A stretch of 11,600 nucleotides of DNA from UBA1413 sp964395045 (GTDB lineage Bacteria; Bacteroidota; Bacteroidia; Bacteroidales; Prolixibacteraceae): contig CAYNBE010000118.1 in NCBI GenBank assembly GCA_964395045.1, positions 1 to 11,600 on the forward strand, in the 5' to 3' direction. The translations under genes were made by a program, and so were the position numbers. Below the pieces are notes generated by a model. The model ran no database searches. It was not told where the DNA came from and saw nothing but the letters and a program-made list of their open reading frames with translations. This document shows, piece after piece, positions 1 to 7,996 of this stretch (position 1 is the stretch's first letter; each line of letters opens with the position of its first letter).

Positions 1-18
1 ATCAGCTTAGGGGAGAGA

Positions 19-978
19 TCAGCCTTTTATTCCGGTAATATTTTCGGTATGGGTCATTCTCCTGATCTGATAGGGGGTTTTATTTTGCGACTCAAAATAG
101 GTTCTCATCTGGAGTTCTGCGATTATCCCGGTGGTGATAAACTGGATACCACCGAGAACCAGAAGGATACCCAGTAAAAGAAGTGGTTTCCCCCAGATAT
201 CCTGTCCCATGATTTTCAGCACCAGCATATAAACATTGATGCCCATCCCGATAGCAAAGGTGATGATCCCGAGCAGACCAAAAAAGTGCATCGGACGCTG
301 AAGGTATTTTTTGAAAAAAAGCATAAGGAGAAGATCACTCATCACCCTGGTGGTCCGGTTGAGGTTGTAGTTCGATTTCCCGAACTGCCTGGGACGGTGG
401 TTCACCTGAACTTCGGTAATACGGGTGTACCCCTCGAGTGTGACCAGTACCGGGATAAACCTGTGCAGTTCCCCGTATATTCGAATATCTTTGATGGCTT
501 TTGCGTTGAATACTTTCAGGGTACACCCCAAATCTTTCAGCCTGATTCCTGTTGCCTGCCTGATCATGGCGTTGGCAATTTTCGAAGGTAGTTTTCTTAG
601 AAATACGCCGTCTTTGCGGTGGGCCCTCACTCCGGCCACCATATCCCATTCTTCTTCAATACATTTCCTGAGCATACCCGGAATATCGGCCGGATCGTTC
701 TGTAAATCTCCATCCATCAATGCAATATACTCCCCGCCAGCGGCATTGATGCCTGCCTGAAGGGCTGAACTTTGTCCGTAATTGCGTTTCAGCTCAATCA
801 GGATGAAACGCCTGTCCCCGATCGCAAGGACCTCTTCCCTGGTTTGATCGGTGGAACCATCATCCACAAATATTGCTTCAAAATCGATATCTTTTAATGC
901 GGCCTGTATCTCCCCGGCAAGGGAGCGTACGTTGGGGCCTTCGTTGTAAACACAGATGACAACTGATAGTTTTTTCAT
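19..978 (-). CDS. Family 2 glycosyltransferase, GtrB/ArnC/dolichol-phosphate-mannose-synthase type
   Basis: This 319-residue membrane-anchored glycosyltransferase probably transfers a sugar from a nucleotide donor to a polyprenyl phosphate at the cytoplasmic face of the inner membrane. The GT-A fold begins directly with the SVVICVYNE strand (residues 5-13). DDGSTD lies at 39-44 and the metal-binding DGD at 89-91 within MDGDLQNDP. The later motifs LGCTLKVF (150-157) and HRPRQFGKSNY (194-204) are typical of the DPM1/GtrB/ArnC group. Two hydrophobic segments (about 231-255 and 265-288) form the C-terminal membrane anchor seen in GtrB and ArnC. Length is normal for the group. An exact Bacteroidota -7 element lies about 40 bp upstream, so it is probably transcribed separately from the gene before it. 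The sugar and the final glycan cannot be deduced. The family assignment is strong; a specific name such as ArnC would be over-reading. Confidence 0.93.
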   Translation of the reverse strand: MKKLSVVICVYNEGPNVRSLAGEIQAALKDIDFEAIFVDDGSTDQTREEVLAIGDRRFILIELKRNYGQSSALQAGINAAGGEYIALMDGDLQNDPADIPGMLRKCIEEEWDMVAGVRAHRKDGVFLRKLPSKIANAMIRQATGIRLKDLGCTLKVFNAKAIKDIRIYGELHRFIPVLVTLEGYTRITEVQVNHRPRQFGKSNYNLNRTTRVMSDLLLMLFFKKYLQRPMHFFGLLGIITFAIGMGINVYMLVLKIMGQDIWGKPLLLLGILLVLGGIQFITTGIIAELQMRTYFESQNKTPYQIRRMTHTENITGIKG

Positions 979-1018
979 AAATTGAATCTTAGCGCCGGTT
1001 CCGGACCTGGATTTAACA

Positions 1019-1026
1019 CAAAGTTA
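1019..1026 (-). promoter_or_regulatory. Bacteroidota -7 promoter element upstream of the glycosyltransferase
   Basis: Read on the minus strand this is TAACTTTG, an exact match to the TAnnTTTG -7 element used by the primary sigma factor of Bacteroidota. It lies about 40 bp before the glycosyltransferase start at 978 and in the 97-bp gap after the outer-membrane protein gene. No clear -33 TTG box is visible at the usual distance, so the call rests on the -7 match and its position. Confidence 0.5.
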
Positions 1027-1075
1027 TAAAAATTGGAGTGTGTAGTCCGGTTGATTTTTCTCATTTTTATTTCTG

Positions 1076-1966
1076 TCAGATACCCGGGAATTTCCAATAA
1101 AACGAAAATTTAAAGGTCTGGTAGTTCCAATCACGGAGGCCATACAGGAACTGGATTCCGGCTGCGGTTTTCTCCCAGTCATATCGGGTTTCAACGACTG
1201 CTACCATTGGTCTATCCCTGTTTTTTTCATATCCGTTGTACCCAGAAAGGTAACCTGATACGCGGATATTTCTCTCTATCCAGTCGATTCCTGCGCCATA
1301 GAGTAAAGCATCGTTCTGGGGGGTGGCCTCGTTGTAGGTTTGCCAGCTGTAAAATCCGACCGAGGCAAAAGGACGCAGAAAAGTGTACCTCGACAACCTG
1401 ATTTCACGCGATGAAGTGATATCGAAAAAATAGCCGGGGGTATCGGTATACCGGGCGGCCCATGCATTCCCCGAAGCAGTTTTTGTCTGGAGCCTGACGA
1501 CAGTATCAGGAAACCTTCGTCCTTTGCACAACTGAATCAGAAACCCGAAATAAAGGTCTCCCATGGTAAGCCCCATTCCGTCTTTATCCCTTGAAAAACG
1601 GACATCGCGGATCGAATCGTTGTACCTGTAATTTTCAAGGATGACCCCGTATGCTTCGAAAGCGACCTTTCCTTCAAAAAATGGGAGATACAACTTGCCC
1701 GACAGGTCTTGTGTCGGATCGTCGGGATGAAAATGCCTGTTGATAGAAGCCTGAATCTCACTGGTTTCTGTAAGTGTGCCTCTTTTCATTTCAGGAACAG
1801 GCAATGCATTGGGGCCCAGGTATCCCGGTGAAAGTATCATAAAATTCCTCCATCCCGGCATTCCCGGATGCCAGTCATGGATATCGTTCCACCATTGCCA
1901 TTTGTCTTCCTGTGAATAAGCCGGAAGTATAAGGATGAAAACAAAAATGAATAGAAAGTATCTCAT
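1076..1966 (-). CDS. Predicted outer-membrane beta-barrel protein, function unknown
   Basis: I do not recognise this 296-residue protein as a named family. It starts with a clear Sec signal peptide (hydrophobic residues about 3-16, probable cleavage after AYS at residue 18). A tryptophan-rich mature N-terminus follows (KWQWWNDIHDWHPGMPGW). The rest alternates polar and aromatic/hydrophobic residues in short stretches separated by charged turns, and the C-terminus is aromatic-rich (FKFSFYWKFPGI). This is what a small outer-membrane beta-barrel looks like, and an outer-membrane location is inferred from it. No catalytic motif, lipobox or TonB box is visible. It starts 46 bp after the C1 peptidase gene on the same strand, with no TAnnTTTG element in between, so the two are likely co-transcribed. 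A secreted protease paired with a barrel is suggestive but not proof of a joint role. Confidence 0.72.
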   Translation of the reverse strand: MRYFLFIFVFILILPAYSQEDKWQWWNDIHDWHPGMPGWRNFMILSPGYLGPNALPVPEMKRGTLTETSEIQASINRHFHPDDPTQDLSGKLYLPFFEGKVAFEAYGVILENYRYNDSIRDVRFSRDKDGMGLTMGDLYFGFLIQLCKGRRFPDTVVRLQTKTASGNAWAARYTDTPGYFFDITSSREIRLSRYTFLRPFASVGFYSWQTYNEATPQNDALLYGAGIDWIERNIRVSGYLSGYNGYEKNRDRPMVAVVETRYDWEKTAAGIQFLYGLRDWNYQTFKFSFYWKFPGI

Positions 1967-2012
1967 TGCTGAAAATCCGACCTGATCCGGCGTTTTTTCA
2001 TGATGCCATTTG

Positions 2013-3212
2013 TCAAATATCCAGTTTTTTTCGTATGTGAGCCGGTATCCCGCTCCTGTTCACCATAATACAGGTGGTCTTATATCTAACAAATGGTTTT
2101 GATGCATAAAAGTAACCTTTCTCCGAATTGTATTCCCCCCAGCTGTTTTTTACTTTATAAAATGTCTTTCCTTCCTGGTCTGTTGCTGTTCCGATGATGT
2201 GCATCCCGTGGTCATCGGTGGTGAGATAATTGTCAAAGGCAACCTGCCTTATTTCCTGGGTAATTTCCATCTCACGCACGGGTTGTTCCAGTTTGTAGGT
2301 TTGTTCTTCTTTCTCCCTGTCGGTCAGTTTCTCCCATTTAAGCCTTTCCGTTCCCGATAGCTCTTCGGGCCTGATCTCCGGGACAACCGCCACACCTTTG
2401 TTGCTGGTCAGGAATCCTTTTTCACTGACATCCGAAGCCCAGGCAACCGTGTAACCCTTTCCGAGGGAATAATCGATGATTTCTTCCAACTCGTCGAGCG
2501 GTACATTGTACACTTCATCCCAAGACCAGTTGTCGGGAACTTCCAGAATAAACTTTGTGTAAAACGGATGGTGCGTGTAAGAAGTGATTTCAATGTAATC
2601 GTCCATATTGAGCTTCATGTAATCCCTGGCGAAACTCTGCGGGGTATACGACGTCCCCTTATAGTCAAATTTTTCGGGTATTTTTCCAAGATAAGCATTC
2701 AGGGTGTTAATGACAGCATCTTGCCAGACCGGGGTCAGTTTCCGGTTCGGATTTTTGATAATCGCATCGACATGGTCTTTCAGAGACTGGTCCATTTCAC
2801 CATGTACATGTTTGTCTTCGCCATACTGAAGCCCTGTGTAAACCTCTTCCGGGACCATCCCGTATTTACGGATTACATTGCTGACATCGTGGAAAGCACC
2901 TCCCCCTGAAAAACTGAGATTGCCATGCAGCCGTACATATTTGACCGCTTTTTCAATATAACAATGGTACACTGCAAACATCTCCGAAAGGTCGGTTTGC
3001 GGTTTGTTTTGCCTGATCATTTCAGACTCGAAAAACGACAAGGTACTGAATGCCCAGCATGTGCCGGTACGGTTTTGATTTTTTACCGGAGTGGCCGGCA
3101 GTACGATTCTGTCAGTAAACTTGTAACCCTCGTTCCGGAGGGTGTCGTTCTGCCCTGACACAAAACAGGGTGACAGCAAGGCAGCTATCATGTAAACACG
3201 GATTGCTTTCAT
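2013..3212 (-). CDS. Exported C1-family cysteine peptidase, bleomycin hydrolase/PepC (C1B) type
   Basis: This papain-fold cysteine peptidase has 399 residues. I place the start at 3212 rather than the furthest in-frame Met at 3371. From 3212 the protein begins with a signal peptide (MKAIRVYMIAALLSPCFVSG, cleavage near residue 20), while the extra 53 residues upstream look non-coding and would run through the promoter. Active-site residues are all present: oxyanion Gln46 and nucleophile Cys52 in NQNRTGTCWAFS (the same six-residue spacing as papain Q19/C25), His335 in DDHGMHIIG, and Asn356 in KNSWG. The spacing and long middle section resemble C1B aminopeptidases, which are usually cytoplasmic hexamers of about 440-455 residues; here a signal peptide implies export to the periplasm or beyond. 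The outer-membrane protein gene follows closely on the same strand. Whether it acts as aminopeptidase or endopeptidase cannot be told. Confidence 0.9.
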   Translation of the reverse strand: MKAIRVYMIAALLSPCFVSGQNDTLRNEGYKFTDRIVLPATPVKNQNRTGTCWAFSTLSFFESEMIRQNKPQTDLSEMFAVYHCYIEKAVKYVRLHGNLSFSGGGAFHDVSNVIRKYGMVPEEVYTGLQYGEDKHVHGEMDQSLKDHVDAIIKNPNRKLTPVWQDAVINTLNAYLGKIPEKFDYKGTSYTPQSFARDYMKLNMDDYIEITSYTHHPFYTKFILEVPDNWSWDEVYNVPLDELEEIIDYSLGKGYTVAWASDVSEKGFLTSNKGVAVVPEIRPEELSGTERLKWEKLTDREKEEQTYKLEQPVREMEITQEIRQVAFDNYLTTDDHGMHIIGTATDQEGKTFYKVKNSWGEYNSEKGYFYASKPFVRYKTTCIMVNRSGIPAHIRKKLDI

Positions 3213-3236
3213 CGTGGAAACAGGGTAATTTTGGGT

Positions 3237-3244
3237 CAAAGATA
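3237..3244 (-). promoter_or_regulatory. Bacteroidota -7 promoter element for the C1 peptidase
   Basis: On the minus strand this reads TATCTTTG, an exact TAnnTTTG match 24 bp upstream of the chosen start at 3212. Transcription would begin around 3230, giving a leader of about 20 nt. It lies downstream of the longer in-frame Met at 3371, which supports the shorter start. No obvious -33 TTG is seen. Confidence 0.55.
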
Positions 3245-3376
3245 AAAAATTATCGCTCCGGATATATGCGGCGCCTCTATTTTGCATTGACCCGGGAGTG
3301 CTCCGGACTTGTGACCGGGTGACCCTGATCATGTTAAATAAAATTAACCACTTCGGTTCCCAATGCTTCAAAATGC

Positions 3377-3384
3377 TATTTTTG
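3377..3384 (+). promoter_or_regulatory. Bacteroidota -7 promoter element for the TPR gene
   Basis: The sequence TATTTTTG exactly fits TAnnTTTG and ends 17 bp before the ATG at 3402. Transcription from it would start near 3390, leaving a short leader that contains only GGGAAG before the ATG. It also argues against the longer in-frame start at 3363, which lies upstream of the element. Confidence 0.5.
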
Positions 3385-3401
3385 TTTTAAGAAAGGGAAG
3401 A

Positions 3402-5321
3402 ATGAAAAAGTGGATTGTTGCATTTTTGCTGCAGCTTGTTTTTATGGCAGCCTTTGCTCAGTTGAATATCAACCACTATATGCGGGTTGGGCAGACCAGG
3501 ATTTCGATTGGCAATTTTGTAGGTGCGATTGAATACTTTAACATTGTCATCCGTTTCAGGCCATATCTTCCAGAACCCTACTTTTACAGAGGGATTGCCA
3601 AGCTGAGACTTGAAGATTTCATCGGAGCCATCCAGGATTTTGACAAAGCCATTGAAATCAAACCGTTTTTCCCGGATGCATATTCCCACAGGGGAATGTC
3701 GTACCATGAAATGAGGGATTTTGACAGGGCGATCCTTGATTACGATAAAGCTCTGGAACTGGATCCCAAAAATGAAGCAATTTACAACAACCGTGGAATT
3801 GCAAAGATTTCGAAAAAAGATGTTGCAGGGGCCATTGCCGATTATGACAAGGCACTTGAAATTAATCCTTCTTCGACCAATGCACTGATGAACCGGAGCA
3901 ATGCGAAGATCATCAAAGGTGATATCAGGGGGGCCATCAGCGATTTAAACCAGGTTATCGTCATCCGCCCGCATTTTGCAGCCGCTTATCTGAACAGGGG
4001 CCTTGCACGTTTTGAACTGAACGATTATGCTTCCGCACTGAGAGATTATGACCAGTGTATCCGGCTCGATCCTGAAAATGCAATGGCTTACAACAACCGG
4101 GGGATAGTCAAACACAAGCTGGAGGATTACAACGGTGCAATTATGGATTATGATATGGCTATCCGGTTCGATCCGACCATGGCAAATGCCTATTTTAACA
4201 GGGCCATGGCGAGGGAAATTCTAAAACGGCCCGGTTATGAGAAAGATTATCAGATTGCCGCTGACCTCAATCCTCAGTACGACCTTTCAAGAATGACTGT
4301 CGACGCTGAACAGCTTATCAGGCAATCCACGGGACAAGGGCAGAAGTCGGCCCCTCAGGCAGCACAAGCCGTTCCACCTTCTGGTACCAGCAAACCGGAT
4401 GAAAAGAAAGACGAAGAGCCTGTCAGGGAAACGCCCGGAAAAGAAGAAGAACTCAGGAGAAGGCGCAGACTGAACCTGATTGTGTCAGATAACCGTAATT
4501 TACAGGATGCCAAGGCAGACCACCCTGATGACCCGTTTGTCCAGAACAGGAATATCCAGGTCGACCTTCAACCGATATTTACTGTTTCTGCCTTTGATAA
4601 AAACGCAGTCAACTACGAAAGGTTACAATATTTTAATCCTGAAATAGATCTGATAAACAAGGAAAACAACTACAATCCCATCCTGACCATCACCAATAAG
4701 CCGGATGAAGCTTTTCAAAATATGTTCAGGAATTATGTCCTGTTCTTTAATGAAAAAATCGGAGTAGCTGCAAACAGCCACAATTATCTCAACCGCGGAA
4801 TATTTCATGCCTTAACCGGCAATTACAACCAGGCTCTCGACGACCTGAACAAAGCGGCTGAGATGGAACCAGGGCTGATGCTTGCCTATTTCTCAAGGGC
4901 TAATTGCAGGCTCAGAATGGCCGAGCTGGTGGAAGCCCTGCCGGAGTCATCAGGACTCCAGACAGTTGACCTGCGCGGAAAGGAAAGGCCGGATCAGGCA
5001 CCTTCACAGAAAGGTCACGTCAGCGGCGATTATGAGTTGATCCTGAATGACTATAACAAGTCGATCGAATTGAGCCCTGATTTCTTTTTCGGTTATTACA
5101 ACCGGGCATTTGTGTTCCTGAAAATGAAAAGGTTTGATGAAGCTATGAAAGACCTCGACAAAGCCCTCGAACTGGAACCTGATTTTGCGGAAGCTTATTT
5201 CAACCGGGGACTGACAAAAGTTTTCCTCGACGACAGCAGGAGCGGCGCCCTTGACCTTTCGAAAGCAGGAGAACTCGGTGTTACCGGAGCCTACAGCATC
5301 ATTAAAAGGTATTGTAACTGA
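3402..5321 (+). CDS. Exported tetratricopeptide repeat protein with two TPR blocks
   Basis: The protein is 639 residues long from ATG 3402, which is preceded by GGGAAG and opens a signal peptide (residues 1-19, AFA/Q cleavage). A longer in-frame Met at 3363 would bury the signal sequence behind 13 residues. About eight consecutive 34-residue TPRs fill roughly residues 24-290, with near-canonical units such as AYNNRGIVKHKLEDYNGAIMDYDMAI. A charged, low-complexity linker with a run of five arginines (about 310-360) follows. After a region without clear repeats (about 360-455), a second block of three to four TPRs runs from about 461 to 628. TPRs mediate protein-protein contacts, so this is likely a periplasmic or envelope-associated scaffold; the partner is unknown. 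It begins a plus-strand run with rarA 55 bp downstream, which has an unrelated known role. Confidence 0.92.
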   Translation: MKKWIVAFLLQLVFMAAFAQLNINHYMRVGQTRISIGNFVGAIEYFNIVIRFRPYLPEPYFYRGIAKLRLEDFIGAIQDFDKAIEIKPFFPDAYSHRGMSYHEMRDFDRAILDYDKALELDPKNEAIYNNRGIAKISKKDVAGAIADYDKALEINPSSTNALMNRSNAKIIKGDIRGAISDLNQVIVIRPHFAAAYLNRGLARFELNDYASALRDYDQCIRLDPENAMAYNNRGIVKHKLEDYNGAIMDYDMAIRFDPTMANAYFNRAMAREILKRPGYEKDYQIAADLNPQYDLSRMTVDAEQLIRQSTGQGQKSAPQAAQAVPPSGTSKPDEKKDEEPVRETPGKEEELRRRRRLNLIVSDNRNLQDAKADHPDDPFVQNRNIQVDLQPIFTVSAFDKNAVNYERLQYFNPEIDLINKENNYNPILTITNKPDEAFQNMFRNYVLFFNEKIGVAANSHNYLNRGIFHALTGNYNQALDDLNKAAEMEPGLMLAYFSRANCRLRMAELVEALPESSGLQTVDLRGKERPDQAPSQKGHVSGDYELILNDYNKSIELSPDFFFGYYNRAFVFLKMKRFDEAMKDLDKALELEPDFAEAYFNRGLTKVFLDDSRSGALDLSKAGELGVTGAYSIIKRYCN

Positions 5322-5376
5322 TGATCACTCATTGGGAATCGAAAATTGAAAACATGACAGCTACCTTATACCCGGT

Positions 5377-6657
5377 ATGAGCAGCAATCAGCCATTGGCG
5401 GAACGGTTGAGGCCCCGGAACCTCGACGAATACATCGGACAGGAACATCTGGTGGGTCCCGGAGCAGTCATCCGAAAGATGGTTGAGTCGGGAAACCTCC
5501 CGTCGATAATCTTCTGGGGACCGCCTGGTTCAGGCAAAACAACCCTTGCACGGATCATCGCCGGAATGCTTGACCGTCCTTTTTATTGTTTGAGCGCTAT
5601 CAATTCGGGAGTAAAAGATGTAAGGGAGGTGATTGAGAAAGCGCAGAAACAACAGTTTTTCGGTCGTCCGAATCCGGTGCTGTTTATTGATGAAATTCAC
5701 CGTTTCAGCAAATCACAGCAGGATTCCCTTCTCGGAGCCGTAGAATCGGGGATGATTACCCTGATCGGGGCAACCACCGAGAATCCTTCTTTTGAAGTGA
5801 TTTCCCCTCTTTTATCAAGGTGTCAGGTGTATACCCTGAATCCCCTGGACAAACAGGACCTTCTGAAACTGGTTCAGATTGCCCTGTCAAAGGATTCGGA
5901 ACTGAAGCAACGGACGGTCCGCATAATGGAGGATGAGGCGATGCTGAGGTTTTCGGGCGGAGATGCCCGTAAACTCCTGAATGTATTGGAGATCGTGGTA
6001 AATTCCGAAAGCGGGGAAACAGTCGAGGTTACCAATGCAAAAGTGCTTGACCGGCTACAGAAGAACCTTGCACTGTACGACAAACAGGGCGAAATGCATT
6101 ACGATATCATTTCGGCCTTCATCAAGAGCATGCGCGGGGGAGACCCGGATGCGTCGGTATATTGGCTTGCGCGGATGATTGAAGGCGGGGAAGATGTGAA
6201 ATTCATCGCCCGCAGGATGGTAATACTGGCAGCGGAGGATATCGGTCTTGCCAACCCGAATGCTCTGCTGCTTGCACAAAGCACCTTTCAGGCGGTTCAT
6301 CAGATCGGAAACCCGGAAGCCCGGATCATTCTTTCCGAATGCGCCATTTATCTTGCCACCTCCCCCAAAAGCAACTCAGCCTATTCTGCGGTGGACGCCG
6401 CCCTTGAGCTGGTCCGCAAAACCGGGGATCTGGCGGTACCGCTTCATTTGCGAAATGCCCCCACCAGACTGATGAAAGACCTGGGCTACCACGACCATTA
6501 CAAATATGCCCATTCGTATGAGGGAAATTTTACAGAACAGGAATATCTTCCCGACGTGATAGGAAAGGAGAGGTTTTATTTTCCCGGGGAGAATCCTTCG
6601 GAACTGAAAATCCTTGAAAGGCTGAAAAATTGGTGGGGCAACCGTTTTAGTAAGTAA
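5377..6657 (+). CDS. rarA: Replication-associated recombination protein A (RarA/MgsA), AAA+ ATPase
   Basis: This 426-residue cytoplasmic AAA+ ATPase of the clamp-loader-like RarA/MgsA/WRNIP1 family acts at stalled replication forks and gaps. The N-terminus PLAERLRPRNLDEYIGQEHLVG is the family signature. Walker A GPPGSGKT is at 48-55, Walker B VLFIDEIHRF at 101-110, sensor 1 within GATTENPSFE (131-140), an arginine finger at Arg148 in LLSRC, and sensor 2 Arg198 in GGDARKLLN. The C-terminal half carries the helical tetramerisation region, including IKSMRGGDPDASVYWLARMIEGGED and ending in HDHYKYAHSYEGNFTEQEYLPD. Length and motif order are normal. The start at 5377 is the first that aligns with family members; the ATG at 5354 is out of frame and soon meets a stop. 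No Shine-Dalgarno is evident. The esterase gene starts 17 bp downstream. Confidence 0.97.
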   Translation: MSSNQPLAERLRPRNLDEYIGQEHLVGPGAVIRKMVESGNLPSIIFWGPPGSGKTTLARIIAGMLDRPFYCLSAINSGVKDVREVIEKAQKQQFFGRPNPVLFIDEIHRFSKSQQDSLLGAVESGMITLIGATTENPSFEVISPLLSRCQVYTLNPLDKQDLLKLVQIALSKDSELKQRTVRIMEDEAMLRFSGGDARKLLNVLEIVVNSESGETVEVTNAKVLDRLQKNLALYDKQGEMHYDIISAFIKSMRGGDPDASVYWLARMIEGGEDVKFIARRMVILAAEDIGLANPNALLLAQSTFQAVHQIGNPEARIILSECAIYLATSPKSNSAYSAVDAALELVRKTGDLAVPLHLRNAPTRLMKDLGYHDHYKYAHSYEGNFTEQEYLPDVIGKERFYFPGENPSELKILERLKNWWGNRFSK

Positions 6658-6674
6658 ACAGTAAAATAGTTGTT

Positions 6675-7952
6675 ATGAAAGTTGTGATATTATTTCTGGT
6701 TTGCAGTATATTTCCCCTGGCGCTGAGAGCCCAGGACGAGGCAAATTATGACGAGGGCAAAGTGCCGCTCTATACCCTTCCCGATCCGTTACATTTCAGT
6801 GGTGGTAGCAAAATCCGGTCGGCAAAAGCCTGGATGAGGAGACGCCGGCCCCAGTTGCTGGAAATTTTTGGGGACCAGGTATATGGCAAGATCCCTGCCG
6901 GTTTGAAAATGACCTCTTTCAGACTGGTTGAAGAAAGTACCAACACCCCATACCGGAACGGACGCCGGAAACAGGTGGAGATGCTCCTCTCAAAAGACGG
7001 GAAGGAGCTTCCTGTCCAGTTGCTGATTTATCTTCCTGATTGCGGGGAGAAGGTGCCGGTCTTTCTGGGATATAACTTTCACGGGAATCATTCGGTGAAC
7101 AGGGATGGCGAGGTGAGGATCACCGGGTCATGGTGTGCTGATAATCCTTCGCTCGGGATTATCAACAATCAGCTGACCGAGCAAAGCAGGGGAGTCGAAG
7201 AAGAACGCTGGCCCATCGGGATGATCCTGGATGCAGGATACGGTGTGGCAACCATGTATTACGGAGATGTGGATCCCGACCGGAATGATTTCAGCGATGG
7301 GGTGCACCCTTTTGCCTATACCAAAGGACAAACTCTTCCCGCCCGCAATGAATGGGGGGCAATTTCTGCCTGGGCATGGGGTCTGAGCCGTGCATTGGAC
7401 TACCTGGAAACCGACCCGAATGTCGATGCTACAAAAGTCATTGTGTTTGGCCATTCACGACTGGGCAAAACTGCCTTGTGGGCAGGTGCGACCGATACCC
7501 GTTTCGCAATCGTTGTTTCAAATAATTCGGGATGCGGCGGTGCTGCCCTCTCCAGGAGAAGATTCGGGGAGACCGTGAAAAGGATCAACACATCATTTCC
7601 TCATTGGTTTTGTGCCAATTTTAAAGCCTACAACAACAATGAAAACATGCTTCCGGTCGACCAGCATGAACTGATAGCCCTGATTGCCCCTCGCCCTGTT
7701 TATATTGCCAGTGCCGAGCTTGACAAATGGGCTGATCCGAAAGGTGAGTACCTTGCCGGATATTACGCCTCCCCGGTTTACAGTTTATTTGACAAAACCG
7801 GACTGAAATCACCTGACCAACCCCCTGTAAACCAGCCGGTAATGAACCAGATCGGTTACCACATCCGGACAGGGAAACATGATATCACACCCTATGACTG
7901 GGAACAATACATTGCATTCGCCGATTTGCACTTTAATAGATGTCGGAAATAA
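6675..7952 (+). CDS. Carbohydrate esterase family 15 (glucuronoyl methylesterase-like), exported
   Basis: This 425-residue alpha/beta hydrolase has a signal peptide (residues 1-19; LRA/Q). CE15 enzymes cleave esters between glucuronic acid on hemicellulose and lignin alcohols, or related uronate esters. The nucleophile Ser261 sits in GHSRLGK (259-265), the bacterial CE15 form of the GCSRxGK motif. SGCGGAALSRRRFGE (285-299) follows, and the catalytic histidine is His402 in TGKHDITPYDW. The position where many CE15 enzymes carry the acidic triad residue, about 23 residues after the serine, is Asn284 here. Asp350 in SAELDKWADP sits where other bacterial members place an alternative acid, so the triad is probably Ser261-Asp350-His402. 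It lies 17 bp after rarA and 44 bp before rhaB. The rhamnulokinase neighbour fits a rhamnose- and glucuronate-containing polysaccharide as substrate source, but no glycoside hydrolase or SusC/D pair is visible to confirm it. Confidence 0.88.
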   Translation: MKVVILFLVCSIFPLALRAQDEANYDEGKVPLYTLPDPLHFSGGSKIRSAKAWMRRRRPQLLEIFGDQVYGKIPAGLKMTSFRLVEESTNTPYRNGRRKQVEMLLSKDGKELPVQLLIYLPDCGEKVPVFLGYNFHGNHSVNRDGEVRITGSWCADNPSLGIINNQLTEQSRGVEEERWPIGMILDAGYGVATMYYGDVDPDRNDFSDGVHPFAYTKGQTLPARNEWGAISAWAWGLSRALDYLETDPNVDATKVIVFGHSRLGKTALWAGATDTRFAIVVSNNSGCGGAALSRRRFGETVKRINTSFPHWFCANFKAYNNNENMLPVDQHELIALIAPRPVYIASAELDKWADPKGEYLAGYYASPVYSLFDKTGLKSPDQPPVNQPVMNQIGYHIRTGKHDITPYDWEQYIAFADLHFNRCRK

Positions 7953-7996
7953 TCAGCAAAAAAACTAACTTGCGCGATCAATGATTTATAATAAAT

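Larger units (their letters stand above)
3213..3401. other. Divergent intergenic region between peptidase and TPR gene
   Basis: This 189-bp region separates two divergently transcribed genes and carries an exact -7 element for each. Its centre holds an imperfect GC-rich hairpin-like stretch (CCGGGAGTGCTCCGG, from about 3292). The pentamer TGACC occurs three times within about 40 bp, at 3288, 3312 and 3320. These could be a shared operator, but nothing in the sequence proves it. Confidence 0.45.

Noticed and set aside
3213..3371. N-terminal extension of the C1 peptidase to the in-frame Met at 3371
   Set aside because: The extension would run through the -7 element at 3237-3244 and bury the signal peptide 53 residues in; the start at 3212 gives a normal exported protein.
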